Positions 1 through 9,445 of a stretch of DNA of 64,000 nucleotides are shown here, piece after piece. Below the pieces are notes generated by a model that saw only the letters and a list, made by a program, of their open reading frames with translations, was not told where the DNA came from and did no database searches. Origin of the DNA: Afipia carboxidovorans OM5 (GTDB taxonomy: Bacteria; Pseudomonadota; Alphaproteobacteria; Rhizobiales; Xanthobacteraceae); contig NC_015684.1 in NCBI RefSeq assembly GCF_000218565.1, positions 1,984,001 to 2,048,000 on the forward strand, given 5' to 3'. The position numbers and the translations under genes were made by a program. Within the stretch, counting starts at the first letter, position 1. The number at the start of each line of letters is the position of its first letter.

Positions 1-1
1 C

Positions 2-271
2 GTCGTTATCGCCTGTGCGGTGATGTATTTGTCATCCGGCCCGGTGTCGGCTTTCGTCGCGGAATATCCCACCACGAAGATGCTTGCGCTCGCGTTTCTG
101 GTGCTGATCGGCGTCGCACTCGTGGCCGACGGTTTCAGCTTCCACATCCCGCGCGCCTACATCTACACCGCCATCGTGTTCTCCGGTGCGGTTGAGACGT
201 TCAACGTCCTTGCCAAACGCAACCAGCGCAAACGCAAGGTTGCGGCGCAACTCACCGAACCACCACGTTGA
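2..271 (+). CDS. TerC family integral membrane protein, C-terminal part
   Basis: The reading frame is open from the first bases of the window to a stop at 271, so this is the 3' end of a gene that starts upstream. The visible part has a hydrophobic segment around LALAFLVLIGVALVADG, then the conserved FHIPRAYIY region and a final helix, ending in a basic tail rich in Lys and Arg. This pattern matches the C-terminus of TerC/YoaE-type membrane proteins, linked to metal and tellurite resistance. The internal GTG at 20 is not the real start. The specific substrate cannot be told from this fragment. Confidence 0.8.
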   Translation, partial: VVIACAVMYLSSGPVSAFVAEYPTTKMLALAFLVLIGVALVADGFSFHIPRAYIYTAIVFSGAVETFNVLAKRNQRKRKVAAQLTEPPR

Positions 272-323
272 CAAGTGCGGCGCGATCTATTTCCGTCTCG
301 GGAAAGAGATCACGGAGTGAACA

Positions 324-1298
324 ATGGTCAAAGCTGTACGTGTGCACCAACTCGGGGGACCGGAGGTTCTGACCTACGAGGATATCGATCTGCCGCCGCC
401 GGGGCAGGGCGAGGTGCGTATCCTGAACCACGCTATCGGCCTCAACTTTACCGACTGCTATTTCCGCACCGGCCTTTACAAGGCGCCCGGCCTGCCGTTC
501 ATCGTTGGCCATGAGGCATCGGGCGAGGTCACCGCGGTCGGCCCCGGCGTGACGAACTTCCATCCCGGCGACCGGGTTGCCTATTACCTCAACCTCGGTG
601 CCTACGCGACGGAACGCAACGCGCCGGCCGATCGGCTTGTGAAGCTGCCCGATCATATCACCTACGAGCAGGGCGCTGTCCTGATGCTCAAGGGCCTCAC
701 AACGTGGTATCTGTTGCACAAGACGTTTCATGTTCAGCCCGGGAATCGCGTGTTGATCCATGCGGCGGCGGGTGGCGTTGGCCTTTTGGCCTGCCAATGG
801 GCCAAGGCGCTTGGCGCGACGGTGATCGGCACCGCGGGCTCGAAGGAGAAGGCCGACCTCGCGCTCGCCAACGGGTGCGATCATGTCATTCTCTACAAGG
901 AAGAGAATTTCGCCGAGCGCGTGAAACAGATCAGCCGGGGCGAACTCTGTGATGTCGTCTATGACGGTGTCGGCAAGGATACGTTCCAGGGATCGCTGCG
1001 CTCGCTGAAGAAACGCGGTCTGTTGGTGAGCTTCGGCAATGCCTCCGGTGCGGTGCCACCGTTCTCGCTGAGCGAACTCAACGCGCACGGCTCGCTGTTC
1101 GTCACCCGCCCGAAGCTCGCCGATCACATCAGCACGCGAAAAGAACTGATGGAAGGGGCGGACGCACTGTTTGCCGCCGTGATCGACGGCACGCTGCGTG
1201 TGCCGATCAATCGTGCCTATGCACTGAAGGATGCTGCCAAGGCGCACATCGATCTGGAGAGTCGCGTGACGACGGGAGCGTCGGTGCTGAAGCCGTAA
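324..1298 (+). CDS. qor: NADPH:quinone oxidoreductase, zinc-independent MDR family
   Basis: 324 aa, the usual length of quinone oxidoreductase (zeta-crystallin) proteins. The N-terminal half is the GroES-like domain (GHEASGEVTAVGPGV, about residues 60-75). A Rossmann NADPH-binding motif, AAAGGVGLLACQWAKALGA, lies near 150-168. The zinc-binding cysteines of alcohol dehydrogenases are absent, as expected for the quinone-reducing branch. Predicted cytosolic one- or two-electron reduction of quinones with NADPH. The ATG at 324 gives the canonical N-terminus MVKAVRVHQ. It is followed by a dispersed palindromic repeat, not by a co-oriented gene. Confidence 0.9.
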   Translation: MVKAVRVHQLGGPEVLTYEDIDLPPPGQGEVRILNHAIGLNFTDCYFRTGLYKAPGLPFIVGHEASGEVTAVGPGVTNFHPGDRVAYYLNLGAYATERNAPADRLVKLPDHITYEQGAVLMLKGLTTWYLLHKTFHVQPGNRVLIHAAAGGVGLLACQWAKALGATVIGTAGSKEKADLALANGCDHVILYKEENFAERVKQISRGELCDVVYDGVGKDTFQGSLRSLKKRGLLVSFGNASGAVPPFSLSELNAHGSLFVTRPKLADHISTRKELMEGADALFAAVIDGTLRVPINRAYALKDAAKAHIDLESRVTTGASVLKP

Positions 1299-1311
1299 GA
1301 ACTCGTTAAAT

Positions 1312-1388
1312 CGTCATGCGCGGACTTGATCCGCGCATCCATCTTTCTTGAAAAATGATGGATTGCCGGGTCAAGCCCGGCAATGACG
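1312..1388. repeat. palindromic dispersed (REP-like) repeat
   Basis: An imperfect 77-bp palindrome lies between two convergent genes (qor and rimO). The outer arms are CGTCAT...ATGACG. The inner arms carry CGCGGACTTGATCCGCG on one side and CCGGGTCAAGCCCGG on the other, with ATCCATC/GATGGAT around the centre. Repeats of this type are scattered through intergenic spaces in Bradyrhizobium, Nitrobacter and Rhodopseudomonas relatives. On transcription it folds into long hairpins and could end both convergent transcripts. Confidence 0.75.
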
Positions 1389-1414
1389 AATATTCCTGTT
1401 GGTAATCGTGTGCC

Positions 1415-2737
1415 TCAAAATCCCGCCACGCTGCCGTGCAGGTCGTATTCGTCGGCGCGCTCGATCTTCACGGTGACGATGTCGCCGACCTTCAAGGGAC
1501 GGCGGCTTGCGACATAAACCGAACCGTCGATCTGCGGCGCATCGGCCTTGGAGCGCCCCTTCGCAACGCTCGGGCCGACCTCGTCGATGATGACCTGCTG
1601 ACGCGTGCCGACCTTGCGCTTCAGTCGCTGCGCGGAAATCTTCTGCTGGCGGGCCATCAGCGCATTCCAGCGCGCAGTCTTGATCTCATCCGGCACCGGA
1701 TTTTCAAGCGCATTCGAGGTCGCGCCTGCGACCGGCTCGTACTTGAAGCAGCCGAGGCGATCGATCTGCGCTTCGTCGAGCCAGTCGAGCAGATCCTGAA
1801 ATTCGGATTCCGTCTCGCCCGGAAAGCCGACGATGAAGGTCGAGCGCAGCGTGAGGTCGGGGCATTGCTCGCGCCATTTGTGGATGCGTGCGAGCGTCTT
1901 GTCCTGCGCGGCCGGGCGGCGCATGCGCTTTAGCACTTCGGTGTTGGCGTGCTGGAAGGGAATGTCGAGATAGGGAAGGATGTTGCCGCCCATCAGCGGA
2001 ATGACATCATCGACATGCGGGTAGGGATAGACGTATTGCAGCCGCACCCATGCGCCGAGTTCACCGAGTTCGCGCGCAAGATCGACGAAGCGCGCACGCA
2101 CCTCGCGATCCTTCCACGCACTCGGTGCGTATTTGATGTCGATCCCATAAGCAGACGTATCCTGCGAAACGACGAGCAATTCCTTCACGCCGGCAACGAC
2201 GAGCTTTTCCGCCTCGCGCAGCACATCGTCGGCCGGGCGTGAGACAAGATCGCCCCGCAGCTTCGGGATGATGCAGAAGGTGCAGCGGTTGTTGCAGCCT
2301 TCGGAAATCTTCAAATACGCGTAGTGCCGTGGCGTCAGCTTGATGCCTTGCGGCGGTAGCAGATCGAGATGCGGGTTATGCAGCGGCGGCAGCGCACGAT
2401 GTACGGCATCGAGCACGCTCTCGTATTGCTGCGGGCCGGTGATGGAGAGGAGGTTCGGATATTCCTTCTCGATCTGCTCGGGCTCCGCGCCCATGCAGCC
2501 GGTGACGATGACCTTGCCGTTCTCGGCCATCGCCTCGCCGATGGCACCGAGCGATTCCTGCTTGGCGCTGTCGAGAAAACCGCAGGTGCTGACGATAACG
2601 ATGTCGGCGCCGTCGTGCTTGCGGGCAAGCTCATAGCCTTCCGCGCGCAGGCGCGTGATGATGCGCTCGGAATCCACCAGCGCCTTGGGGCAGCCGAGCG
2701 ACACGAAGCTGATTTTCGGAGGAACGCCTTGATTCAT
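1415..2737 (-). CDS. rimO: Ribosomal protein S12 (Asp89) methylthiotransferase RimO
   Basis: Radical-SAM methylthiotransferase that modifies Asp89 of ribosomal protein S12. The N-terminal domain carries [17 protein letters not shown]. The radical-SAM cluster motif CxxxCxxC is seen as CNNRCTFC. The C-terminal 60 residues form a TRAM domain ending in [13 protein letters not shown]. The ATG at 2737 ([10 protein letters not shown]) matches the family start; the frame could also open at a TTG at 2788, but that adds 17 residues without homology and has no better ribosome site. The length of 440 aa is normal. It stands alone on the minus strand. Confidence 0.93.
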   Translation of the reverse strand: MNQGVPPKISFVSLGCPKALVDSERIITRLRAEGYELARKHDGADIVIVSTCGFLDSAKQESLGAIGEAMAENGKVIVTGCMGAEPEQIEKEYPNLLSITGPQQYESVLDAVHRALPPLHNPHLDLLPPQGIKLTPRHYAYLKISEGCNNRCTFCIIPKLRGDLVSRPADDVLREAEKLVVAGVKELLVVSQDTSAYGIDIKYAPSAWKDREVRARFVDLARELGELGAWVRLQYVYPYPHVDDVIPLMGGNILPYLDIPFQHANTEVLKRMRRPAAQDKTLARIHKWREQCPDLTLRSTFIVGFPGETESEFQDLLDWLDEAQIDRLGCFKYEPVAGATSNALENPVPDEIKTARWNALMARQQKISAQRLKRKVGTRQQVIIDEVGPSVAKGRSKADAPQIDGSVYVASRRPLKVGDIVTVKIERADEYDLHGSVAGF

Positions 2738-2868
2738 CGGTTTGTCCGGGAAAGCGGAGGAGCTATCGCCGTTGCGGGCAAAAGACAAGGCGGAATAGGG
2801 CGTTAGCGACGGGTTTTCGCGCGATCCGCCGAACCCTCAGATAATGTGGCAGAATTGTGTTTTCGGGC

Positions 2869-3639
2869 TTAAGCGGCGGAAAACGGACGGACGGTGACGC
2901 CGGCGGCCGCAAACGCCGTCCGGACCGCCATGGCGATGGCGACGGCACCCGGGGTGTCGCCATGGACGCAGATGCTGTCGACTGACGTGGCGATCGTTTT
3001 GCCGGAGGCTGTGATGATCGCCTGTTCCGTCACCATGCGGATGGCCCGGGCGGCGATTTCATCGGCATCGTGCAGCACCGCGCCGGGCTGACTGCGTGAG
3101 ATGAGTTGGGCGTCGTCCTGATAGGCGCGGTCGGCGTAGATTTCGTTGATCGGGCGCAGACCAATCCACTCGGCCGCGCGCGCAAGCTCGGTCAACGGCA
3201 GCACCATGAAGGCAAGGTTGCGATCGACCGCCTTGATCGCCGCGGCAATGGCGTTCGCAATCATCGTATCGGTGCAGGCGGCGTTGGAGAGCGCACCATG
3301 CGCCTTGACGTGCGTCACCTTGTGGCCGGCAAGCGAAGCGACTGCGCACAGCGCGCCGATCTGATAGGCGACGAGATTCTCGATCTCGTTTGCGTTGAGG
3401 CCGGTGATCTGCCGCCGTCCGAAGCCTGCGAGGTCGCGATAGCCCGGATGCGCGCCGATGGTCACGCCACGTTCGCGGGCGCGTAATGCGATCCGCCGCA
3501 TGATGTCCGGATCACCGGCATGAAAACCGCAGGCGACGTTGACGCTGGTGGCAACGTCCAGCATCGCCTCGTCATCGCCCATGGTCCAGGCGCCAAAACC
3601 TTCGCCGATGTCGGAGTTGATATCGACTTCAATCGTCAT
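2869..3639 (-). CDS. pxpA: 5-oxoprolinase subunit PxpA (LamB/YcsF family)
   Basis: 256 aa, family-typical. The N-terminus [14 protein letters not shown] and the motif CGFHAGDP are hallmarks of the YcsF/LamB family. PxpA works with PxpB and PxpC in ATP-dependent cleavage of 5-oxoproline (pyroglutamate) to glutamate. The start ATG at 3639 overlaps the end of pxpC by 4 bp, so it is the last gene of a translationally coupled pxpB-pxpC-pxpA operon on the minus strand. Confidence 0.92.
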   Translation of the reverse strand: MTIEVDINSDIGEGFGAWTMGDDEAMLDVATSVNVACGFHAGDPDIMRRIALRARERGVTIGAHPGYRDLAGFGRRQITGLNANEIENLVAYQIGALCAVASLAGHKVTHVKAHGALSNAACTDTMIANAIAAAIKAVDRNLAFMVLPLTELARAAEWIGLRPINEIYADRAYQDDAQLISRSQPGAVLHDADEIAARAIRMVTEQAIITASGKTIATSVDSICVHGDTPGAVAIAMAVRTAFAAAGVTVRPFSAA

Positions 3640-4577
3640 GCGTCGGTCCGGATACTCTCGAGCAGGGAGTGCAGCAGCGCATGAAATGCGCGCGCTTCCT
3701 GCTGGGCGGTTGTCACATCGATCATCTCGAAGCGCAGTGTATGCCGCGGGCGGGTTTGCGCAAACCGGCCAAAGTCGGCGGAGATGATGGTGGCGATCTT
3801 CGGATAGCCGCCCGTGGTGCCGCGATCCTTCATCAGCACGATCGGCTGGCCGTTGCCGACGATCTGAATGCTGCCGTCGACCGTGCCGTCCGATACGATA
3901 TTGAAGTTGCCCGCATGGGTCAGGCGCGGCCCTTCGAGGCGATAGCCCATCCGGTCGCTCGCGGGCGAGATCTGCCAGGGGCTGTCGAAAAAGGTCTTGG
4001 CCGAGGCACCGAACTCGTCGAACTGCGGGCCCGCCACAGTACGGATCGCGCCTTCACCGAACACCGGCGGGACCATACTTCGCGATAGCTCGCGAGACGC
4101 TTCCGCATTCTCGAATTCCAGCCGGTTGCCGCTTTGCAGCGAACGAGGGACCGGACTGCCGAGGCCGGCGCGGGCATTGACGGAGAAGCTGCCGAACACG
4201 GCTTCGCCTTGCAGCGCTCCCGCAATCGCGAGGTAGCTGAACACGCCCTTGCGCGCGGCGTCGAGCGTCAGCACCTCGCCATCGCGAAGCAGAAAGGTTC
4301 GGTAAAGCGGACAGAGGTCGTCGCCTCTGTGCGCAAAGCGCAGCGCGCCGGCGAGCGCAACACAGAGTGAGCCGCCATGCGCCTTCAGAACGGTCTTGAT
4401 CGGGCCGATCTCAATCGCGGGTGCGGACAACGGATTGCCGACCAGCGCGTTGGCGGCGGCGAGCGACAGGCGGTCCATCGCCCCGCTCGGCGCGAGGCCG
4501 TAACGCTGTGCGCCGAACCGGCCGAAATCCTGCACGGAGGTGAGCGGCCCCGCAGTGATGATCTCGAGCGCGCTCAC
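3636..4577 (-). CDS. pxpC: 5-oxoprolinase subunit PxpC (biotin-dependent carboxyltransferase family)
   Basis: 313 aa, similar to allophanate hydrolase subunit 2 (AHS2/KipA). Signature stretches are [20 protein letters not shown] near the start and [24 protein letters not shown] residues at about 240-260, here reading [20 protein letters not shown]. Cytosolic subunit of the 5-oxoprolinase complex. It overlaps pxpB upstream and pxpA downstream by 4 bp each, which indicates a single coupled operon. Confidence 0.9.
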   Translation of the reverse strand: MSALEIITAGPLTSVQDFGRFGAQRYGLAPSGAMDRLSLAAANALVGNPLSAPAIEIGPIKTVLKAHGGSLCVALAGALRFAHRGDDLCPLYRTFLLRDGEVLTLDAARKGVFSYLAIAGALQGEAVFGSFSVNARAGLGSPVPRSLQSGNRLEFENAEASRELSRSMVPPVFGEGAIRTVAGPQFDEFGASAKTFFDSPWQISPASDRMGYRLEGPRLTHAGNFNIVSDGTVDGSIQIVGNGQPIVLMKDRGTTGGYPKIATIISADFGRFAQTRPRHTLRFEMIDVTTAQQEARAFHALLHSLLESIRTDA

Positions 4578-5305
4578 GCGAGTTTCTCCGCAACGATGTC
4601 GCCGCGCTCCGCCATACGTTCAAGCCGCTCGAACTCGGCTGCATCGATCTGCATGAAGGTCACAGTGTCGCCGGGCTCGATCAGGAATACCGGATCGCGC
4701 TGCGGCTGGAAGGTTCGCACCGGCGTCCGGCCCAGCAGGTGCCAGCCACTCGGACCGGCGAGGCATTGCAGCGCGGCCTGCGCGCCGCCGATGGAGATCG
4801 TGCCGGCGGGTGTTTCAAGGCGCGGTTCGCTCCGGCGCGGCGTCGCGATCGTGGGGTCGAGCCCGCGCAGATAGGAGAAGCCCGGCGTGAACCCGAGCAT
4901 CGCCACCTCGTAGCGTGGCGCGCTGTGGCGGCGGATCAATTCGTCCGGCGTGATGCCATGCGCCGCCGCGACGGTCTCGAGGTCGAGGCCGAACGCGCCG
5001 CCATAGACCACGGGAATGCGCCAGTGGCGGCCGATGCCTTCAACCGGTTGCGCCTCGTCGAGCAGCGCGGAGAGGCGGTCGCTCAATTCCGAGAACCCAA
5101 GAGTCAAAGGATCGTAATGGACGAGCAGCGAACGATAGGTCGGCACCGCCTCGCTGACGCCCGTAATCGCGGCCTGCTTCAACGCACGGTCCAGCGCGAG
5201 CACACGGCGGTTGCTCTCAACCTCCATGCCGGTGCCGAATTCGACCGCGAGCGCGCTGTCGCCGCAGGGCAGAATGCGAGGGGGCCGGGTGGCGTGAGCA
5301 GTCAT
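4574..5305 (-). CDS. pxpB: 5-oxoprolinase subunit PxpB (allophanate hydrolase subunit 1 family)
   Basis: 243 aa, AHS1/KipI type. The recognisable core is MLGFTPGFSYLRGLDP at about residues 135-150, followed by RLETPAGTISIGGAQ and GWHLLGRTP. It is the first gene of the pxpBCA operon. No promoter was assigned; the 156-bp space to the divergent RraA-like gene at 5462 must hold both promoters. Confidence 0.92.
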   Translation of the reverse strand: MTAHATRPPRILPCGDSALAVEFGTGMEVESNRRVLALDRALKQAAITGVSEAVPTYRSLLVHYDPLTLGFSELSDRLSALLDEAQPVEGIGRHWRIPVVYGGAFGLDLETVAAAHGITPDELIRRHSAPRYEVAMLGFTPGFSYLRGLDPTIATPRRSEPRLETPAGTISIGGAQAALQCLAGPSGWHLLGRTPVRTFQPQRDPVFLIEPGDTVTFMQIDAAEFERLERMAERGDIVAEKLA

Positions 5306-5461
5306 GGAGCAACGATGCCGATGCGCGCGAGGGGCGTCCAGATGGTTCTGGCGGTCTTATTCGCCGAGAGGCGCGCTTGACGCAAGCGGGCGGCTTCGCA
5401 TCATGTCGCCACGCTCCTGCAAGACATCCCGCCCCAAGAAATCCTGCCCAAGGAATCCCCG

Positions 5462-6169
5462 ATGGCCCTCTCCGCCGAGACCGTTCAGCTGCTGCAACGC
5501 ATTTCCACCGCCACCATCACTACCGTGCTTTTGAAGAAAGGCCTGCGTAACGTCTGGATGCGCGGCACCCGCCCGCTGCGGCCCGGTCAGAAGCGGCTTG
5601 TCGGCCCGGCCTTCACGCTGCGCTTCGTGCCCGCGCGCGAAGACTTGGCGACGCCGGAATCGTGGTCGAAGCCGATTTCCACCCGCACCGCCATCGAGGC
5701 GATGCCGGAAGGCTGCATCGCCGTGGTGGATGCCATGGGGATCACCGATGCCGGGATCTTCGGCGATATCCTGTGTATGCGGATGATGAAGCGCGGCGTC
5801 ACCGCGCTCGTCACCGACGGCGTGATGCGCGATGTCGAGGGCGTGCTCGGCACCGGCCTGCCGGTGTGGTGCGATGGTGCGGCAGCGCCGCCCTCAGTTG
5901 CAGGTCTCACCTTCGTGAACTGGGGCGAGCCGATCGGCTGCGGCGGCGTCGCGGTGTTTCCCGATGACGTGATCGTGGCCGACGAGGATGGCGCGGTCGT
6001 CATTCCGCAGGCGTTCCTGCCGGTCATTCTGGAGCAGGGCGAGGAACAGGAGCGGATGGAGGCGTGGATCGTCGGCGAGGTCAATCGCGGTGCGGCGCTG
6101 CCGGGGCTTTACCCCATGAACGCCGACACCAAGGCGCGCTACGAGGCCTGGAAGAAGAGCCAGGGGTAA
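5462..6169 (+). CDS. RraA family protein (HMG/oxaloacetate aldolase-like)
   Basis: 235 aa. The RraA fold is recognised from DAGIFGDILCMRMMKRGV and the following TDGVMRD, which supplies the Arg-Asp pair used for substrate and metal binding in 4-hydroxy-4-methyl-2-oxoglutarate/oxaloacetate aldolases of this family. Members are commonly misnamed ribonuclease E regulators; an aldolase or decarboxylase role is more likely here. The ATG at 5462 gives MALSAETVQLLQR. It is divergent from pxpB. Confidence 0.8.
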   Translation: MALSAETVQLLQRISTATITTVLLKKGLRNVWMRGTRPLRPGQKRLVGPAFTLRFVPAREDLATPESWSKPISTRTAIEAMPEGCIAVVDAMGITDAGIFGDILCMRMMKRGVTALVTDGVMRDVEGVLGTGLPVWCDGAAAPPSVAGLTFVNWGEPIGCGGVAVFPDDVIVADEDGAVVIPQAFLPVILEQGEEQERMEAWIVGEVNRGAALPGLYPMNADTKARYEAWKKSQG

Positions 6170-6215
6170 TGAGGGTAATTGAGGGTCATCGCGCCGGCTG
6201 ACGGCCTGAGCAGCC

Positions 6216-6440
6216 TCAGTCTTCGCGGGCGTCGGTATCCGACGGCCTGCGCCAGCCCACCACTGTGGCCTCGAGAGCCTGCCCGGAATCGCAGTTCTCC
6301 CACCCGCTGCCGATCCATCGGCAGGGGAAGGGAAGCTGATAGGTTCCGCTCTTGTCCTCGCAGAGAACCTCGACCGGCTCACCCGCCGGCGGGGTGCCCT
6401 GCCCATCAAACTGGGCAAGGCGTTGCGCACGCGTCGTCAT
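6216..6440 (-). CDS. conserved hypothetical protein, 74 aa
   Basis: A small soluble protein starting MTTRAQRLAQFDGQG, with two cysteines in a compact C-terminal half (PFPCRWIGSGWENCD). No catalytic motif is visible. It reads convincingly as a gene because it has a clean ATG, ordinary composition and no larger competing frame. It is convergent with the RraA-like gene and divergent from the small membrane protein at 6591. Function unknown. Confidence 0.65.
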   Translation of the reverse strand: MTTRAQRLAQFDGQGTPPAGEPVEVLCEDKSGTYQLPFPCRWIGSGWENCDSGQALEATVVGWRRPSDTDARED

Positions 6441-6590
6441 GCATATCTCCCGCGGAAAAACGCCGCGCGGCGGTTCCGGTTCCGTAGGCTTTTCATTAAA
6501 GCACCGGGATATCCCCGTGTTTCGCGGATCGCCGCAAGCCTTGATTTACGTCTCGGTGCGGAGATGCGCGCAGCAACAGGGAGAAGGCCG

Positions 6591-6788
6591 ATGTTTCCGC
6601 TGATCCTCGGTTTGTTGGGCGCGTGCGGTCTGTTCTATCTCGCAAGCGCGATGCGCTATTCGGGCTGGGCCTGGTCGCATGAACTTTGCCGGCAGGGCGC
6701 GCCGCTGTGCGATCATCCGCACTGGCTTCTGATCGCCGCCGGAGTTGCGATCGGGATCGCGATGATCCGCAGCATGGCGAAAGCCTGA
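6591..6788 (+). CDS. small membrane protein, 65 aa, unknown function
   Basis: The ATG at 6591 follows a good ribosome site (GGGAGAAGG). The protein has two predicted membrane helices: MFPLILGLLGACGLFYLAS at the start and LLIAAGVAIGIAMIRSM near the end. A short loop with two cysteines (SHELCRQGAPLCDHP) lies between them. A longer version from 6423 would add a basic stretch without a ribosome site and is less likely. Function unknown. Confidence 0.65.
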   Translation: MFPLILGLLGACGLFYLASAMRYSGWAWSHELCRQGAPLCDHPHWLLIAAGVAIGIAMIRSMAKA

Positions 6789-6978
6789 CGTTGAGGCTCG
6801 ACCTCAAGGCGTGAGCGGCGCACAGGGCCGCGGTCGCGATGCCGAACTCGCGCGCGGGCAGCAGTCGCTTTCAGCGGTGCGGTGTTTTACAAGACTGGTG
6901 AAATCGACTTAAAGAATTCGCTCCCGCGCCGCCGGGGCATTACGCTCGCGGCCTGTTTCATTCCGTAATGGTTGGATG

Positions 6979-7800
6979 ATGCCGGATTCGATCTCGATGA
7001 CGTTCTGGGGCGTGCGTGGAAGCATCGCCTGCCCGGGGCCTGACACCGCGCGGTTCGGGGGAAATACATCGTGCGTGGAAGTGCGCTGCGGCGGCCATAC
7101 CCTGATCTTCGATGCCGGCTCGGGCCTGCGCGGCCTTGGCGAAGCGCTTGCGGGCAAGATGGACGAGATCGATCTGTTCTTGAGCCATCTGCATATCGAT
7201 CATCTGATCGGGCTGCCGTTCTTCCAGCCGGCCTTCGAGCCAGGCCGCCGGCTCAGGCTATGGGCCGCGGGCCTTGAGGAAGCGGGCGGGCTGCGGGCCG
7301 CGATCGGCTGCTACATGAGCTTTCCGCTGTTTCCGATCGGTCTCGATGCGCTGCATGCGAATATCACGTTCAACGATTTCACACGCGGCGAGACGCTGAC
7401 GCCGCGCCCAGGTCTCACGCTGCGCACGGCCGCTCTCGATCATCCCGGCGGCGCGACGGGCTATCGTCTGGAATTCGGCGGGCGTGCGATCTGCTACATC
7501 ACCGATACCGCCATGAGCCCGGAGACCATGCCCGCGATTCTGGCGCTCGCAAGAGGCGCAGATTGTCTCGTGATGGATGCGACCTATACCGACGCGGAGC
7601 TGGTGCAGTTTGCAGGCTGGGGCCATGCGAGCTGGCAGCAGAACGTGGCGTTCGCCAATGCGGCTGCGGTCAAGACGCTCTGCCTGTTTCATCATGCGCC
7701 GGAGCATGACGACGCGGCGATGGATCGGATCGCGCAGGAGGCCGACCGCGCGCGGCGCGGCACGATCGTCGCGCACGAAGGACTGTCTCTGACATTTTGA
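6979..7800 (+). CDS. MBL-fold metallo-hydrolase
   Basis: About 273 aa. The metal-binding motif HxHxDH is present as SHLHIDHLIGLPF at about residues 72-84. Further ligands fit Asp in YITDTAM (about 178) and the His in FHHAPEHDD (about 240). The N-terminal MTFWGVRGSIACPGP is typical of the PhnP/phosphodiesterase-like branch. Two adjacent ATG codons (6976 and 6979) could start it. Probably a cytosolic phosphodiesterase-type hydrolase; the substrate is unknown. Confidence 0.82.
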   Translation: MPDSISMTFWGVRGSIACPGPDTARFGGNTSCVEVRCGGHTLIFDAGSGLRGLGEALAGKMDEIDLFLSHLHIDHLIGLPFFQPAFEPGRRLRLWAAGLEEAGGLRAAIGCYMSFPLFPIGLDALHANITFNDFTRGETLTPRPGLTLRTAALDHPGGATGYRLEFGGRAICYITDTAMSPETMPAILALARGADCLVMDATYTDAELVQFAGWGHASWQQNVAFANAAAVKTLCLFHHAPEHDDAAMDRIAQEADRARRGTIVAHEGLSLTF

Positions 7801-7897
7801 GCTCGCCGCGCGCGCGAGGTGCAATAAGCTCTGACGAACGGGATCGATGCTGAAGCGATAACTGCCTGTCATCGATCGCAACGGGGGTTGGTGTCTC

Positions 7898-8563
7898 ATG
7901 GATTTCTCAGGTATCGCCGGGGATATGTCGGGCATTGCCTCAGGCGCAGGCGGCCTGATTGCATCGGCGTTCGTCGTCGCCGGCTACACGATGCGCACGA
8001 TGATCCCGCTGCGCATCGTCGGCATCATTACCAACATCGTCTTCATCTTCTTCGCGATGGTGCACCACAACTATCCGATCGTCGCGCTGCACGTCATTCT
8101 TCTGCCATTGAATATATATCGTCTGCGCGAGATGTTGGTGCTGGTACGCAACGTCAAGCGCTCGATCAACAGCAACCTATCGATGAACTGGCTGAAGCCG
8201 TTCATGACCGAGCGGCGTTGTCGTGCGGGCGAGGTGCTGTTCTACAAGCACGAGCCGGCGACCGAGATGTTTTATATCGTCAGTGGCCGCTATCGCCTCG
8301 TCGAATCCGGCATCGAGTTGCCAATCGGTGCCATCGTCGGCGAGTTCGGCATGCTCTCGCCCGACAATGCCCGCACGCAAACGCTGGAATGTCTGGAGGA
8401 CGGCGTCGTGCTCGGCGTTAGCTACCAGAAGGTGGAAGAACTCTACGTGCAGAATCCGGAGTTCGGTTTCTACTTCCTGCGGCTTGTCAGCGCACGGCTG
8501 TTCCAGAACGTCGGCAAACTCGAAGCGCAGGTCGCGGCCCTGAGTGGAAAGCCCGCGTCATGA
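7898..8563 (+). CDS. membrane-anchored cyclic nucleotide-binding domain protein
   Basis: 221 aa. The N-terminal 90 residues contain two to three hydrophobic helices (GGLIASAFVVAGYTM; VGIITNIVFIFFAMV; IVALHVILLPLNIY). The C-terminal part is a cNMP-binding beta-roll (RAGEVLFYKHEPATEMFYIV, then GAIVGEFGMLSPDNARTQT). There is no helix-turn-helix, so this is not a Crp/Fnr-type regulator. Its stop overlaps the start of the next gene by 4 bp, so the two are likely one operon and may work together. Confidence 0.75.
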   Translation: MDFSGIAGDMSGIASGAGGLIASAFVVAGYTMRTMIPLRIVGIITNIVFIFFAMVHHNYPIVALHVILLPLNIYRLREMLVLVRNVKRSINSNLSMNWLKPFMTERRCRAGEVLFYKHEPATEMFYIVSGRYRLVESGIELPIGAIVGEFGMLSPDNARTQTLECLEDGVVLGVSYQKVEELYVQNPEFGFYFLRLVSARLFQNVGKLEAQVAALSGKPAS

Positions 8564-9423
8564 AACTACCCGTCGACTTCCGGCTGTTGAAAGAGCGCTA
8601 TTTTGGCGCTGCCTCGCGGCGGCCGTGGGTGGCGGAAAAACGGCTGGAAGAGTTAGCGCCATATCTGCAGCCGGAAACGGCGGAGATCGCGCAGCGTGCG
8701 GTCGCAAGCCTGATGGCCTATCAGGACCCCGACTACGCGCTTCTCTATCTCAGCCGGCTCGCGCGTTATGCGGGGCCGGACAAGACACCGCCCGCGTTTC
8801 TTTCCGATATCGCACTGCGGCTCGACCGCCGGATGCGCTATATCGATCCGCCGGGCGCGGCGCAGGCGGCTTTGGTGGAGAGCGGTGAGAGTGGGGCGGA
8901 AAGCGTTCGGCACGTTTTCTGCCTTTGCGATCTTGTCGGGCTGCTGCCGCCGCGCGTGGCTGACCGCATCTGCAAGGTGCTGTCCCGGCTCGGTTGGTCG
9001 GATCGCACCGTGGGGCTGCATTTCGCCGCGCGAGGCGGATTGCGCCGCCGCTGGACCAGGATGTGGAATCTGTTGCGCTACGTCCGCAAATATTCGCAGC
9101 GCGCGAAGATCGAGAATGCATGGGTCGAGCGCTGGCTGCACATGATCGATCGCGTTCACCGTATTCAGCCCGGCGCGGTGATCCATGTGGTGCGCAGTGC
9201 CGATCTCGTCGAAAGCGAGGGGCCTGCCTATCACCGCAGTGTCGCGAACTGGCACGTGATCGTCGATCGATTAATCAAGCCGACATGTGACGGCAGTCTC
9301 ACGGTCGATCTTGCGGCGGTGTTGCCGGAAGTTCTCAGCGTGGCAGAGGAGCGCCCGGAGGCAGCCGTGCTGGCGCAGCGGATCGACAGCCTCGTTCGAT
9401 CCAGCCCCGCACAGCAACTGTAA
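8560..9423 (+). CDS. hypothetical protein resembling the DUF6537 region of indolepyruvate oxidoreductases
   Basis: 287 aa, basic and Arg-rich, with no signal or membrane segment. The stretch VASLMAYQDPDYALLYLSRL near residues 47-66 resembles the DUF6537 region at the C-terminus of indolepyruvate ferredoxin oxidoreductases, here found on its own. No catalytic motif is visible. It is translationally coupled (4-bp overlap) to the membrane cNMP-binding protein upstream, suggesting a shared process. The family assignment is from memory and moderate. Confidence 0.55.
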   Translation: MKLPVDFRLLKERYFGAASRRPWVAEKRLEELAPYLQPETAEIAQRAVASLMAYQDPDYALLYLSRLARYAGPDKTPPAFLSDIALRLDRRMRYIDPPGAAQAALVESGESGAESVRHVFCLCDLVGLLPPRVADRICKVLSRLGWSDRTVGLHFAARGGLRRRWTRMWNLLRYVRKYSQRAKIENAWVERWLHMIDRVHRIQPGAVIHVVRSADLVESEGPAYHRSVANWHVIVDRLIKPTCDGSLTVDLAAVLPEVLSVAEERPEAAVLAQRIDSLVRSSPAQQL

Positions 9424-9445
9424 ATGGCTTGAAGGCGCAGGGCCG

